Source: Gentiana macrophylla
Taxonomy: Eukaryota > Streptophyta > Magnoliopsida > Gentianales > Gentianaceae
Direction: 5' to 3'
DNA length: 64,000 bases
Assembly: GCA_026214975.1 (NCBI GenBank)
Contig: JAOBSW010000555.1
Span: 186,001 to 250,000 of the forward strand
Shown here: positions 11,256-23,154 of the stretch, piece by piece
How positions within the stretch are numbered: position 1 is the stretch's first letter
Layout of the letters: each line of letters begins with the position of its first letter
Notes under the pieces: generated by a model
Database searches by the model: none
What the model was told of the DNA's origin: nothing
The model's input: only the letters and a program-made list of their open reading frames with translations
Program-made: the position numbers and the translations under genes

Positions 11256-11999
11256 TTGTCTTGTTTCTTTCAAACTTTGATGTCTTGAACTTTAACTTGC
11301 AATTATTTGTAAATTTTATCAACTTTGATCCTTAATGATATTTTGTAGTCAATCATAATTTGTGGGTTGGTCTTATCGACCTGGCCCAGTTTTGGAATTT
11401 TATTATTTTTCCTTTATTCTTGGCTTTTTGGCTTTTTACTTGTTATTTGCTTTTTGCTTGTCGAGTCTATGACTCCGTTCGCTACTTGCTTTTATTCAAG
11501 TGTTCTGCCCCCCAATTGTTGTTTTGGACCTTTGGTTCTTAACACACTTAGGATCTATTTGAATCCCAATCGACCCTTTTGCCTTGGCCTTTCAGCTTTA
11601 ATCGGCGTATTAGGTATCGACTTGGGTAGGTTAGCCCGACATTGCGAACTGTGCTTGTCTCAGTCGTATTGCCCCATATGTAGGTATAGACTTCCGACTT
11701 ACACGGTGGCCCGACATTGCGAACCATCCTTTGTCTTGGCCTTATTCGACCCTAGGTGTCGTTGGGCTCCAGACTTGGACATTGACCCGACCATGCGAAT
11801 CTAGACTCTGCCGTAGCTCCGTCGCCTCTTGGGCTAACTTGACTTCTGGCTTGGCCTCGAGTTCCGACTTTGCGTCTCTAGACTCTGCCTTTGCTCTGTC
11901 GCCTCCTGGGCTAACTTGGCTTTTGGCTTGGCCTCGAGTTACGACTTCGGATTGCTCAATTTTTTGAATTCTCGACTACAACTTCGTGTCCCTTTGGAC
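11256..11999 (+). other. Element F spacer between the antisense gene and pol
   Basis: This non-coding, convergent-end region separates the antisense gene stop (11255) from the integrase stop (near 12000). It is T-rich at first, then rich in TTGGCY and TCGA words. It includes the tandem duplication listed separately. Confidence 0.6.
11801..11952. repeat. 76-bp tandem duplication
   Basis: Two adjacent copies begin with TCTAGACTCTGCC (11801-11876 and 11877-11952) and share GGGCTAACTTG and TTGGCCTCGAGTT with about ten differences. Related TCTTGGCCT/TTGGGC words lie just upstream, so older, more degenerate copies may exist. Confidence 0.8.
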
Positions 12000-13250
12000 T
12001 TAGAATATTATAGTTAAATAAAATTTACAACACGATAAACACAAAAGTAGACGTTTTATTATGATAACTCTTGAATTGTCCCTTGGACTGATTACAAGTT
12101 TCACAAGATCAAAGTAAATACGAGCTAGTCGATTTAACACTTTAAACATAATACTTCCAAAGGTTGTTTGCATGCCATTGTCGGGAATCTTTGTTGTTCC
12201 GTCTGCTCGACCTAGCTGATACGACCCTTTGGGATGGACTTTTAGAATTTGATATGGTCCTTCCCAATTCGGGGCAAGTTTGCCCATCTCTTCTTGTCGA
12301 CTGGCTTCATTTTTCCTGAGAACTAGATCTCCGACCTTGAAATATCGATATCTGACTCTTTCATTATAGTACTGAGAGATTTTTTGTTTATACCTTGCCA
12401 TTCTGGCTGAGGCTATCTCTCTCCTTTCTTCGAGATTGTCCTTCTCTTGTCGGACATCGGGTTCATTCGTTTCGATGTTATATGCCAGTACTCGAGGGGA
12501 AGGGACCCCGACTTCAGCAGGGATAACTGCCTCGCACCCGTAAGCTAGGGAGAAAGGTGTTTCGCCTGTCGATGAATTTGGGAGTCATCTGTATGACCAC
12601 ACGGGATGCTCGGAAGTTGAACTCGCCTGGCCTCGACCCCTGTTCCTCCAGCCCTTTTTCATTGATTTGATCTGTTGATTGGTCATGCTCGACGACCGTT
12701 TACTGCTGGTGTGCTCACGAGGTAAAGTGTTGATCGATCGATATTCTGCCAACCACTCTCGAACTCTTCGGTCTTCGAATTGTGTTCCATTATCCGAGAT
12801 CAGGACCTTTGGGATTCCATATCTGCACAAAATATCGACCCACAAAAACTTTTTGATGGTGGCTGCTTTGATGTCTGGTATAGCCCTGGCTTCTACCCAC
12901 TTGGTAAAGTAATCTACAAATGACCACTACAAATCGATTATTTCCTGGGCTCGAGGTAAAGGACCTACAATATCGACTCCCCACATATCGAATGGCCAAG
13001 CGGACGAGATAACGTTCATTTCTTGCGCTTGTTGATGTGAGATGTTGTCGTGAATTTGACATGTGTCACACCTCACGAACTAAGTCATTCGCATCTCGTT
13101 GCATTGAGGGCCAGTAGTATCCAGCTAACTTTCTTTTCCGAGCTAACATTCTGGCTCCACAATGGTTTCCACAGGCTCCTTTATGAATCTCTTCGAGAAT
13201 ATAATTGCCTTCCGACTCGGACACACATCTCAACCACGGACTTGTGAAAG
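12000..13250 (-). pseudogene. Element F integrase (multiple frameshifts)
   Basis: Pieces in shifting frames give a whole Tat-type integrase. A zinc-finger half and FVRCDTCQIH lie near 13075-13100, MWGVDIVGPLP with the first catalytic Asp near 12980, and RDILCRYGIPKVLISDNGTQF with the second Asp at 12770-12845. The C-terminal frame 12000-12401 has YNERVRYRYFKVGDLVLRK and LAPNWEGPYQILKVHPKGSYQL. The catalytic Glu segment near 12700 is garbled by indels. This protein would insert the cDNA into the host chromosome; this copy could not be translated through. Confidence 0.82.
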
Positions 13251-13559
13251 ATTTGCGATAAAGTATGTCATTGAAAAATGCGTACCTTGCCGGATGAAGT
13301 CGGATCTTTCTTATTTATACTTTGTCATTCGGTAGGATCTCGTCCCTTAGGTATAGAACAATCGAGTCCATCCATGTGGCTCTTGAGTGATCGGTGGGCC
13401 TCTTTTCTTCGTAACCACATTGCTTAGCAATTCCACGAGAACTTTTTACTCGAGACAAAATTCGAGGCGAGCTTTGAGAGTGCATCGGCCCTCTTATTTC
13501 GACTTGAGGTACTGCCGCTCGTCGAATCGAATTGAATCTTGCTATAAGGCCTTGAACAA

Positions 13560-13960
13560 CTCTTAAATAATTCTTCATTGTCTCTTCCTTGGCCTCAGAC
13601 TCCCTTTCATATGATTAACGACCGGTTGAGAGTCACTATAAACCGTCCGATCTTGACCCCGGCTTGAGCAAGTTTTAGTCCGGTTATCATTGCTTCATAT
13701 TCGGCCTCATTGTTAGTTGCCTTGAAGTCGAATCGAGTGCGTAGGAAACTCTTCCCTTCGGGTGACTAAAGCAGACACTGCTCCGGCTCCTTCTTTACTC
13801 GACGCCCCATCGACGTGTAAAATCCACTTGACTTCGTGACCTGTTTTTCTGGTCGATTTGTATTTGAAATACCTTCCGCTAAAAAATCGCCAAGGCACGA
13901 GCTTTAATCGCGGTTCGGGAGTGAACTCTATATCGATCTTGAGCCATTTCAATTACCCAC
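13560..13960 (-). pseudogene. Element F second RNase H-like domain
   Basis: 13713-13952 shows WILHVDGASSKEGAGAV, the start of the additional, archaeal-like RNase H that Tat elements carry between the first RNase H and the integrase; the Asp in HVDGA is the first acidic residue. Further pieces extend to about 13560 in other frames (a LLVDSQP-like area is expected here but is eroded). The order after the RT-linked RNase H supports the Tat assignment. Confidence 0.7.
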
Positions 13961-15201
13961 TTCGCAAGTCGACCCGATGTGTCCGGTTTCACAAGTATTT
14001 GCTTGAGTGGTTGGTGCTGTGACTACCAAGATCGGATGGGCTTGGAAATAGGGTCTGAGTTTTCTCGAGGCATGTACCGGGGCTAATCACGAGCTTTTAC
14101 CGGTGGTGAGTACCGGACCTCGGGACCGTGTAATGCTTTGCTCACAAAGTATATGGGCACCTGACCCTTGTCCCCTTCTCGGACCAAGACCGCACTCACT
14201 GCTTCCTCGCATACCGATAAGTAAACCAACAATCTTTCCCCCTCTCGAGGTGAGGTGAGGGTAGGTAACTCTGATAGATATGTCTTTAATTCTTCGAAGG
14301 CTATCTGACATTCATCATCCCATTGGAAAGGACTGGCCTTTCGAAGAATCTTAAAAAAGACAACGCACTGAAGCCGTCGAGATAGGAATCTATTTAGTCT
14401 TCGCCATTCGACTGTGAGTCTCTGTACTTCCTTTGTATTTCGAGGAGCAGGCATATTCTTTAACGTGTCATTCTTGTCTGGATTAGCTCGGATCCCGTCT
14501 CTCGATATCATGTATCCCAAGAAATTTGCTGGACCGTACCCGAAGGTGCACTTCTTAGGATTCAATTTCATTTTGCGTATTTCTTAGCACCTCGAACACC
14601 TCTCGTGTATCGATTAGAAAGCGCTTCAATGATCGGCTTTTAATGAGCAAGTCATCCACGTATACCTCCATGTTTTACGCCGATCTGTTTTGCAAAAATT
14701 TTATTGATCGCCCTCTACGGTATGTAGCTCGGCATTCTTAAGTCCGAAAGGCATGGTTACATAATGAGAAGGTGCCAAACTCGTGATGAAGCGCCGTCTT
14801 ATGCGCATCTCGAGGATCCATTAAAATTTGGTGGTACCCTTATACGCATCTAAAAGGCAAAACCTCAAAGCGATGGTCGAGTCCACTAACACGTCGATTT
14901 TGGGTAATGGGTAAGAATCCTTGGGACAGGCCTTATTCAAATCGGTGAAGTCCACACACATGCGCCAACTGCCATCTGGTTTTTTCACTAACACTGGATT
15001 GGCCAGCCAGTCAGGATATAGCACCTCTTTTACTATATTGGCCGCTAACAGCTTACCGACTTCCGACTCAATAGCTTCCAATCGATCTGATGCGAAATTT
15101 CTTTTCTTCGTTTGGTGGCCTTTAGCCTGGTCAACCGAGCTTGTGAATCGCAACATCCGTTGGAAGACCGGGCATATCTGAAGCTTTCCACGCAAAAACA
15201 T
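13961..15201 (-). pseudogene. Element F reverse transcriptase and first RNase H (frameshifted)
   Basis: 14821-15201 has ANIVKEVLYPDWLANPVLVKKPDGSWR, CVDFTDLNKACPKDSYPLP and FCLLDAYKG (first catalytic Asp region). The YVDD box is readable in another frame at about 14640-14675. 14083-14571 contains KLNPKKCTFGY, LGYMISRDGI, the thumb, FQWDDECQIAFEELK and the RNase H start LLVYLSVCEEAVSAVLVRE, where the usual catalytic Asp position is changed. At least three frame changes occur. 13961-14082 is degraded sequence between the two RNase H parts. Confidence 0.82.
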
Positions 15202-15800
15202 CTCGGAATTCCGTCAACAAGTCGATCAATGACTGTTTTTCCTGAGTCGGTATCCAAACCCTGACTTGGACATTTTGTTCTTCTGCACCTACCCATAGAT
15301 CAACATTTTCAACTGCCTCGTTTGAGGCCCAAGATCTATCTTCCTCTTCCTCTGGGATCAGTTCTTCGATAAGGACTTGCTGCACCGCCAGATTTCCATT
15401 CATAATAATCGAATTGCAACTCCTGGCAACTTCAATATCCCCTTTGACCTCGTGAGAACCATATCGAGTTGGGAACTTCATACTGTTATGGTATGTCGAA
15501 ATGATGGCTCGTAACTCAAAGAGGGCAGGTCGCCCTAAGATTACATTGTACGCGGAGGGGGCTTTCACAACCACATAGCTCAACTCGAACGTCCTTCCTC
15601 TTTCCCCATCTCCTACTGTCTTCAATAGCTTTATGGATCCCAACGGGTGGACTGCCTGCCCTGTGAACCCAAACAGTGGGGAGGCTATTGGGATCAAGTC
15701 TTTATCCTTCAGCTTCATTCCTTGGAAGGCAGAGTAATATAGAATGTTAATCATGGCTGCCATTGTCGATGCATACCCTCGACACCACAGTGCGACTTAT
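15131..15800 (-). pseudogene. Element F protease and start of RT
   Basis: A readable CIDNGS (retropepsin active-site region, Tat type DNGS) near 15750-15760 is followed by a frameshift and then ILYYSAFQGMKL. The frame 15131-15763 continues with ASPLFGFTGQ, GSIKLLKTVG, FELSYVVVKAPSAYNVILGRPALFELRAIISTYHNSMKFPT (flap and C-terminal part), then an acidic linker with the RT lead-in LLTEFRDVFAWKASDMPGL. The frameshift at the active site kills this copy. Confidence 0.8.
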
Positions 15801-17519
15801 TACGCTCTATTACTAATCCTTGTTGTGATTCCTCGACTTTGGAGCGTCGTCTCTCGGCCCATACCCGACCTCCGTCAAAAGTCTTTCTTCGCTTTCCATA
15901 TCTCGAGTGTCTTCCGTCCCCTTGACTGGCTCGCTCTTTTCTGTTCCCCGGCCCAAATATGGTGTTAACATAATTGTTCGGCCGGTTGTCTTCATATCTG
16001 TCCCGACCGTGGTTATCTCACAACATCCGGAGATCGATCTCGCCGTCTCGATGATCTCTCCCCGACATCCATCTTGGCGGGATTCTTTCTCTTCTTTGTT
16101 TTTATGCCCTTGGGCTCTGCGTAACGAGTTCGCCGATAACCTCATCCGGTGGCCTTCTTGGATGCGAGGCCGATGTCTCTCTTCAAATCCATGCAAATAT
16201 CATCGATTTGCATGGCCTATGTCCTCATGGAATTCACAAAACTTGTTTGACCTTCGCCTCTCTCGAGGTTTCTTGATCGGTGGGGGCCTCTTTGCTAGGT
16301 TCTTTGATACCATGATGGACAGTATCTCTGATCTCGATCGGTTGAGAGGGACAAAGTCTTTATCTTTCTTTCCTCCTTTTTTCTCTGACCGATCCGAGAC
16401 AGGTGCTTCAACTCGATTAAACACAGAAGGTTTATCGACTCGATCCCAAACAGAAGCTTTTCTCTCGGCTTCATGCTGTCGAGGTTGGCTCTTTCCCGAC
16501 CCTCGACTCTCTTTCCTTGGGTCCATCCATTCGGCTTGGGTGTGTCTACGCACTGCCTCTTCGCCTTGACAGAATCTGTGGACCACATTGACACACTCGT
16601 CCATAGTTCTCGGGAGAGTTCTACTCAACTTTTTGTATAATTTGGTGTTCCTCAAACCCCTACAAGCGAGGTGATCGGAAGTCGTCTTGAGGGTCCTTTA
16701 CTTGCATCGCTCGATATTGAACCGTCTTAAGTACTCTAACACCGTTTCATCTCTAGGCGCCTCATGTTCATGAGGTGCGTTTTCACTTGGAACTTTTTGT
16801 TGACGATAAAGGCGTCTCTGAACTTTCGGCCAACATGGAAAAGCGGAGATCGACCGGGCCTCGGCTTTGTAAACCATTCTCTCGGCCCGACCCTACGAGC
16901 GAGTCTCGAATGCCCGGCACCGCATCTCGCCTGGTGCCCCGCCCAGCCTCATCTGCGATAGATACTGTGTAAATGGTCCTCCGGATCGGTGGTGCCATTA
17001 TAAGGCTCTATCTTTGGAATCTTAAACCCTTGGGTTTAGGAAAATCTTCAATCTTCTTAGTAAAAGGAGATTCTAAGAACAATGAAACCTTGCTTTTCCC
17101 GAGAATCACGTCCAACTCGCGCTCTGGCGCTATCCTCTGCATCCCTTTGATGCTTCGATGGATTTCCTTCCTCCGCTTTTTTCACGAGCTAGAGGACGCG
17201 CTGATCTCTTGAAATCGGGCCGGGTTAGGTTTAGGCATATTAATATTTAAACCTCCTCCACTGTTGTTCTTTGCGGATTATCTGTGAGAACCTCTTCCAT
17301 GATCTTTTGCGAGCGCTAATGTCTCGACACGCCGGTTGATCCACCAACAATTGTCGTGCGGGGCCAGCCTTGCGCTGCGCTTCAAAGGGTTTTCTGGATC
17401 GGTTCCAGGTTCGGCTCTTTTTCACCTGCGTATCCATGCCTACTTCCTCTTCTAGCTGCAGATTTGGCGGATCTGTGTTTTGGAAGTAGTCCTTCAGGTG
17501 GTTTATCCTTGGGCGGCAT
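15801..17519 (-). pseudogene. Element F Gag (broken)
   Basis: The likely start is the ATG at 17519 on the minus strand (MPPKDKPPEGLL). The frame stays open to 17382 and then shifts. IPKIEPYNGTTDPEDHL, the usual opening of the gag core, is readable near 17000. 16200-16655 holds the gag C-terminal half, with a polar linker and KFCEFHEDIGH, the Tat-style zinc-finger remnant. 15801-16196 is frame-shifted basic sequence leading to the protease. Small indels are abundant. Confidence 0.78.
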
Positions 17520-17546
17520 GTTCTCGGCGTATTCAACAATTGAAGA

Positions 17547-17563
17547 CCCTCCTTCTAGCGCCA
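17547..17563 (-). promoter_or_regulatory. Element F primer-binding site
   Basis: On the minus strand TGGCGCTAGAAGGAGGG starts one base after the LTR end TCGTCA. The TGGCGC start fits the CCA end of a tRNA acceptor. I do not assign the tRNA species. Confidence 0.75.
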
Positions 17564-17564
17564 A

Positions 17565-18144
17565 TGACGATGACAAATTAGTCACCTATTAAGATCCGGG
17601 TTATTCTTCTATGAATGATGAATAACCAAGAACCCTAGCTCAAGAATAAAGAGGGGCGTGGGTGTGTTTATGGCTGAATCTAAGTGGTATTCTTAGATTG
17701 CCTACGTATCCTGTTATCTGTCCAGGAATCAAGCCGTACGTAGTTCCTGGAACGTTGTATTTATAAGGACAATGCATGACCTAGCCCTAATATGAGTCGG
17801 TTTGCAGCTATTGTCGTATTTACCCTTAATTGGGCTTTACCCCTTGCCCAAGTTATCCTGTGGATATTGGGCCAACGTAGCTGGTGTGGACTCTGTTCTC
17901 GACAACGATCTGCCCGACTTGGGATGATCGACTCCCGGAACTCACGTCCCGTGATCGCCCGTAGAGTCGACGATCGTGACCTCGAGCTCTAGATATACCA
18001 GGCTCGAGGGTCGACTGCGTGTTATGGCTCCCAAGTCGATAGTCCGACTTGTGTGCCTTACACAGCTCTCGTGCCTTAGTAAATGTTTAACCCAAGATGT
18101 CCACTCGATGACGATATATCGAGGTGCGTAACCCGGTATCGTCA
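17565..18144 (-). repeat. Element F 5' LTR
   Basis: This is the partner of 8098-8677, with the same TGACGA/TCGTCA ends. The minus-strand TATA box is at 17758-17765. The TSD ACACC follows at 18145-18149. Confidence 0.92.
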
Positions 18145-20385
18145 ACACCCATGTCGTTTCCAACTGTTTCAGTGTTACCATTCACAAACACTAATCTACA
18201 TGCTACTTTACTAATATTGATGCCCAGTCTACGAAAGACGTATCAATATTCTGGTCAAGTCGACATATATGATTTTGAAATGACCTAGAGCTTTGCGTTA
18301 ATCCCCAAAGGATATGAGCTATGGCAGGCATCCTGCCAAAGGTTCTTTCTGAATAAATTAAGATACCGTTAGTCTAGCAAAAAGGTCTTAGGGAGTCACC
18401 CCTATTTTCTGCTTTGTAATGAATCCGTTATTTGTTCTTAGCTAAAACCATACATTACGAATGAATTGATTCCGTTGTTCGGCAATGAAGTCTTAGGGAA
18501 TCACCCATATTTCCCGCTTTTCAGCGAAATCAAGCAAGACCGAATGGTAAGAGAGATCACGGTCTCAGTTAACTCTCTACATTTTAGGAATCACCCTAAA
18601 TTACTCAACTTTGCGTTGAAAGTTGAACTTTCCTATTCATTCGACTCTTCTCCGTGTAGTTCCAATTACTCCCACTGGGCCTGAGATACTCAGGTGGTTC
18701 TACAAGAGTTTCAACAAAACAGGAGTACTAAACTCCAATCACAGTGTTATGGCTTTTAAACCAACCTCTATGACCAGGATCCTATACAGCCCACAAAGGA
18801 GTATAGGTCATGAATCTACCCTATAGACTGTAAGGTCCACGCAATGGGTAATGGACAAACCATACTCCCACTACGTTCGGGGTGGATCGATATAGTGATC
18901 TAGTTTAGTAGTTTTTATTAGTGTTATCACTGCTGCCGCGGTGTTGGATGTGGGATGAACAAATCGATTAGTAACATCTTGAGTACAAATACTTCAAGAT
19001 CTAAGGTTGTTATTTATAGACTCTATCAGACCGAGTTTGACAGTATAACCATCATTCTCTGATTTTACGACTTTTATAACCAACCTTTACTCAATGCATT
19101 AAGATCTTTCACGATCTGAACGTGTACGCAAAATTTCCAGTCCTACCTTCAAGCACTAAATGCTAATGTCTATATTTACGGAAGTGGGGTGAACCGAATT
19201 CACTCCTTATCCACAAATGCGTAGGCATCTTTTAGGTAGACTTCTTGGTTTTTCATTACAACGCAAACCGTTATTTTTCAACCAATATCATAAATGAGTT
19301 CAGCAGCGTATCGTAGCACATCAATAACTATATAAGGCAAATTTATGGTGTATCCCTTAGTGAAAACATTCCACTGGGAGGTAGGCCGAGCATCAGTCCC
19401 GAAGACTATGCGAAAGCCTATACTTGAGTATGGAATACCCTATCTCTGGTGAAATCAGAGATTCCTCCTAATATTTGGATAAACTTACCGGATTTTCGAG
19501 TAGTTATCAGACAATATGTCACCACTCAAAAGCTCCCACTAGCTTGTATCTTTCATATGACCCCGAAGGTCGATATGAACAAGCTATGTAACTTCTTAAA
19601 ATCTATTACCCTTTCCCGTTTGAAAGGAAACTTAGGCATTGTTCTTTTGAGACAGGGTTCCTTTGACTGGGAGATAGGAATCACCCTAAGCCAGTCTGCA
19701 GATCTTGTCGTTAGGGAATATGCACTAATTAATAGTATATAAAGTAGTGTTTATCTAAATACGAAAACCATTTGCGTTTACATTGTTTAGGATGTGTTAC
19801 ATATACCTATTCAGCATTTCTTAGTGGTTCTGACTTTATCAAACAAAAGTCCAAGTCTTGGGTTCATGCTACAAATGTTATATTTATCGTCAATAAGACA
19901 AACAAATTATCATATTGAAAATGAATACGTTCGTTCCAATGAATCCGAAAACAGAAAATGAATTTTCTGTGATACTCGAGAATTGAATCCGAGATTCATT
20001 TCCTTATATCACTCCCACTAGTCTATCTGAAGTAACTGCCCGTTGTCTATTTTATTTATCGTTTAATGCAAAGCTACCTAGTTCTTCCAAAGAACTTAGC
20101 TTTTGAGATAAATTGCTAAGGATGCATTGGTCAGTGATCCGAAATCACTTTTTCTTATCCTACAATTTCCAATTTATTAATTTTCCGGTTTAGCCTTAAA
20201 ACTACTTAGTTTAGATGACTAACACGTATAAACATTCTTTCCCATTCTCGACTTTCCTTAAATGGAAAACAGTCTTGAACTAGCAGTTTGTTTGAGTAGA
20301 AACTACTCTTGAACTGTGGGATGTCTAATGATGTGTTACTAGCATGGACTATTCGATTTTTCTAATTGACAAATCATAAGACCAA

Positions 20386-20750
20386 AGCTCCCACTAGCTT
20401 ATCGGTTCCAAATACCGTCTAACTAGCAACACTTTGTTCGAATGGTTTGAGAGATCATAATAAAGCTCCCAGTAGTTTATCGGTTCCAAATACCGTCTAA
20501 CTAGCAACACTTTGTATTTATGATTTTTCAAAGATTAAAAAATCACTCAGAACCAAGCTCCCACTAGTTTATCAGTTCCAAATACTGTCTAACTAGCAAC
20601 ACTTTATTCTTGTTTTTCCGATAAATGGAGAAACACATGTGCAGTCTATTACACATTTCTAATGATTCAGAAAAACAACAAATCATAAGGCTAAGGCTCC
20701 CAATAGTTGATCGGTTCCAAATACCATCTAACTAGCAACGCCTTATGTAT
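20386..20750. repeat. Four-copy interspersed-tandem repeat in element E
   Basis: Copies start at 20386, 20464, 20556 and 20695. Each has a conserved core of about 55 bp, reading AGCTCCCACTAGYTTATCGG, then TTCCAAATACCGTCTAACTA, then GCAACACTTT. The spacers differ in sequence and length (about 20 to 85 bp), so only the core is kept. The spacers are not unique captured sequences. Confidence 0.85.
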
Positions 20751-21607
20751 ATGATTTTCCAATTTTTCAATTTAGAAATTTGTTGTGTAATTACACTTTT
20801 AAAATTCACTAAATGAATTTGTCTGATAGTCCTATATCATCTTTTGTAAACTAAGTACGGTAGTTTCTCGTTTTATACGAGCGACATCTGTGACATACCT
20901 ATACTATGTCATTATGTTCTTAAAGGCTCAAGAGAAAATCTTTTCCGAAAATTAACTGAATTTTTTGATAATTACAACGTACTTGTTACTTTCCACATTT
21001 TTAGTGAAGTCTTATTTCTAACAGTTTAGTAGCCTAGAGATTTAGTTGTAAAAAATATGATAGAAAATTAAATTCAAAAAATAAATTTTCACTACTAGAT
21101 TTTTATTTTTGGAATTATAAACTATAAAAAGTTTATCCTACCATTCCAAGGATTTAACCTCGCATAGTACTGTCCGAGAGGGTCAATATCAGCACTATGA
21201 CGGTTAAACTGAGACAATCTTTCTCAATGATTAAGTTTCGAGAATCGAACATCTCACGGGAATCAGACATCCCGGACCTTAATCATTGATTACCTTCCTT
21301 TTTCTAGCCTAGATATTTCGAAAATATCCATAAAGAGTGTGACCTACTATATCAGATCTCATAGTACGCCCCGAGTATGCCTACGAGGGGCAGGTCAGTG
21401 ACCCGACGAGTACCCGAAATCCTATCCTTTCAGAGACCAAGCCTTGAATTTTGATAGCGGTGAACACCATCCGAAGGGGGCCGAAATCAAAGTGGCATGA
21501 GGTGTCACCATTCTCTCACGTGCTTGCATCTATAGTAGAGGCCATGGGGTTGGCTGTCGCCTTCCCCGATCCCACTCAATAATTTGAAAAAGTGGTGGGT
21601 TTACTAA

Positions 21608-21980
21608 TTACGGTTTCGGTCTTGACAATAAGAAATAATAAATCATGTACTCCGAACAGGGTCGGTTATATAGGCAAGCCTACGCCGTCTTATTCGTTGG
21701 AACATATGTGACAGTTCAGGCTGATCTGGCAAGAGAAGCCCCGTTTAGCCCAAAGGCTTATCGGCTATGCTAAGTCTTGTCGAACCACTGTAACGTACAT
21801 CACACGTGGTGGGGAGTCGATCGAGCCGAAGCTCGGTTGAACTCGCCCAACCATGGTTAGACCATTTCCGAACACATGTACTAAGATTTTCCGATTTCTA
21901 TGTTGTCAACCAAAGTGTAATCTCGTTTCTGTTTAAGGTGGCTTCATCGAAAAGCCATCACCGAAAACTCAACGATTTAT
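21608..21980 (-). repeat. Module shared with element C
   Basis: The reverse complement aligns along about 375 bp with 49015-49390 inside element C. Shared blocks include ATTCGTTGGAACATATGTGA, GGCTTATCGGCTATGCTAAG and GGTTAGACCATTTCC, plus the TTGAGTTTT.GGTGATGGCTT end. E is a minus-strand element and C a plus-strand element, so the module is in the same sense in both. No protein is obvious in it. Confidence 0.85.
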
Positions 21981-22118
21981 CTAAGTGAGATTCACCGAGA
22001 ATCCATCACTAAAATCGTAACGATTGACAAAACCCGGGTCCTCGGTTTTTATAAGTAGTTACTTAATTTTAATGGGCCAATTATTTAAAAGGACTGATTT
22101 TCAACTTATCAGGGGTAA

Positions 22119-22404
22119 TAGGACACTCCGAAAAATCTTATTTAGTTATAAGGACATTCTAATTTTAAGAAGGAAACTTATTTAGTTATAAGGACATTCT
22201 AATTTCAAGTGGATAAAGAGGAAGAAGGAAAAAAAGGAAGGAGGAAAAAAAAAAGAATCGTTCAAAGTAAAAAAAAAAAAAAAAAAAAAAAACTTACTGA
22301 ACGTGTGGGTGGGTTTTTTTTTTTTTTTATTTTTTTTAATTCACCGTATTTCTAAAAGTCATATATTTTGATCTAAAACTCAGATCATCATAATTTTTTT
22401 TACT
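22119..22404 (+). repeat. Element H left terminal inverted repeat
   Basis: It begins TAGGACACTCCG and contains two copies of TTATTTAGTTATAAGGACAT, then AATTTCAAGTGGATAAAGA, a poly-A run (22270-22291), a poly-T run (22314-22336) and ATATATTTTGATCTAAAACT. All these blocks recur inverted at 31505-31790. The A and T runs could fold into a hairpin in a transcript. Confidence 0.85.
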
Positions 22405-22499
22405 AAAATTCATATTTTTTTCGTCTTCTTTATTCTAAAATCAAATTTGATATTTTTCCGAATAAATTCATAAAATCAATTTTTTTCTTCATAAAAATC

Positions 22500-22830
22500 G
22501 ACGTGATGTATTGATCACCGTCATGCATTTACCACCTACCCGGATGCATTGGCCACTGGGATCCATTAACCACCCTGATGCATTGACCGCCGCAATTCAT
22601 TGGCTACCATGATGTATTGACCGCCGCAATCCATTGACAACCTTGATCAGTGACATCTCATTGTAGCGATTTATGCAATGACGTCTCATTGTAGCGATTA
22701 AGGCAGTGACTTCTTATTGTAGCGATCTATGTAGTGATGTCCTATTGTATCGAATTATGCACTGACGTGTTATTGTAATGATTTATGCAGTGACGTGTTA
22801 TTGTAACAATTTATGCATACCTTTGGTTGT
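22500..22830. repeat. Element H degenerate sub-terminal repeats, left side
   Basis: Two families follow each other. 22505-22640 has units around GATGCATTGACCGCCGCAAT. 22645-22820 has about six units of roughly 30 bp around GCAGTGACGTCTCATTGTAG then CGATTTAT. The second family is related, in inverted orientation, to the CATCAATGTCACTGCAT array at 22990-23154 and 31021-31500. Confidence 0.7.
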
Positions 22831-22989
22831 AAAAATATGCATTTAAACCAAAAAAAACAAAAGAAATACAATTATTTTACAAAGTTATCGAAAATTTAAA
22901 CCAACCCTAATCAAATAAACCAACATCAATCAAATATTTAAAGATAACAAAGAAATAAAGTTACTTTACAAAGTTATCAAATGTGTGTA

Positions 22990-23154
22990 TCAAGTTGTAT
23001 ATGCGGTGACATCAATATCATTGCATCAGTTATCTAATTGTAAATACAGTCATCAATGTCACTGCTTCAGACATCAATGTCACTGCATAAGTCATCAATG
23101 TCCCTGCATCAGACATCAATGTCACTGCATAAGTCGTCAATGTCACTGCATAAG
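22990..23154. repeat. Element H minisatellite, left portion
   Basis: Units of 20-21 bp, consensus CATCAATGTCACTGCATMAG with variation, run up to the ATAAG insertion site of element G and resume after it at 31021. The open frame through it is a by-product of the repeat. Confidence 0.85.

Larger units (their letters stand above)
8098..18144 (-). mobile_element. Element F: Tat-like Ty3/gypsy retrotransposon with antisense gene
   Basis: LTRs of about 580 bp (8098-8677, 17565-18144) end in perfect TGACGA/TCGTCA inverted termini. The TSD ACACC is exact at 8093-8097 and 18145-18149. On the minus strand the order is PBS, gag, protease, RT, RNase H, a second RNase H-like domain, integrase, a long 3' region with a plus-strand gene, and the 3' LTR. 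The second RNase H and the antisense ORF behind pol are known features of the plant Tat/Grande/RIRE2 group. Length is 10.05 kb. All pol frames are broken. Confidence 0.92.
18150..22069 (-). other. Element E interior, central part (non-coding)
   Basis: About 3.9 kb without recognisable gag or pol on either strand; the longest open frames are under 100 residues and have no domain features. It is peppered with the plus-strand word CTCCCACT or one-base variants (near 18670, 18857, 19538, 20012, 20387, 20466, 20557 and 20697), which on the element's own strand read as short PPT-like AGTGGGAG tracts. It contains the four-copy repeat at 20386-20750 and the module shared with element C at 21608-21980. 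Confidence 0.65.

Noticed and set aside
20386..20750. Regularly spaced repeats resembling a CRISPR array
   Set aside because: Plant retroelement context, repeats of 55 bp with variable spacing and no cas genes; an ordinary repeated core inside element E.
22267..22340. Poly-A followed by poly-T as a possible polyadenylation tail or SINE/LINE end
   Set aside because: The block is part of the inverted arm of H and recurs at the other end; no retroposon features such as a flanking TSD.
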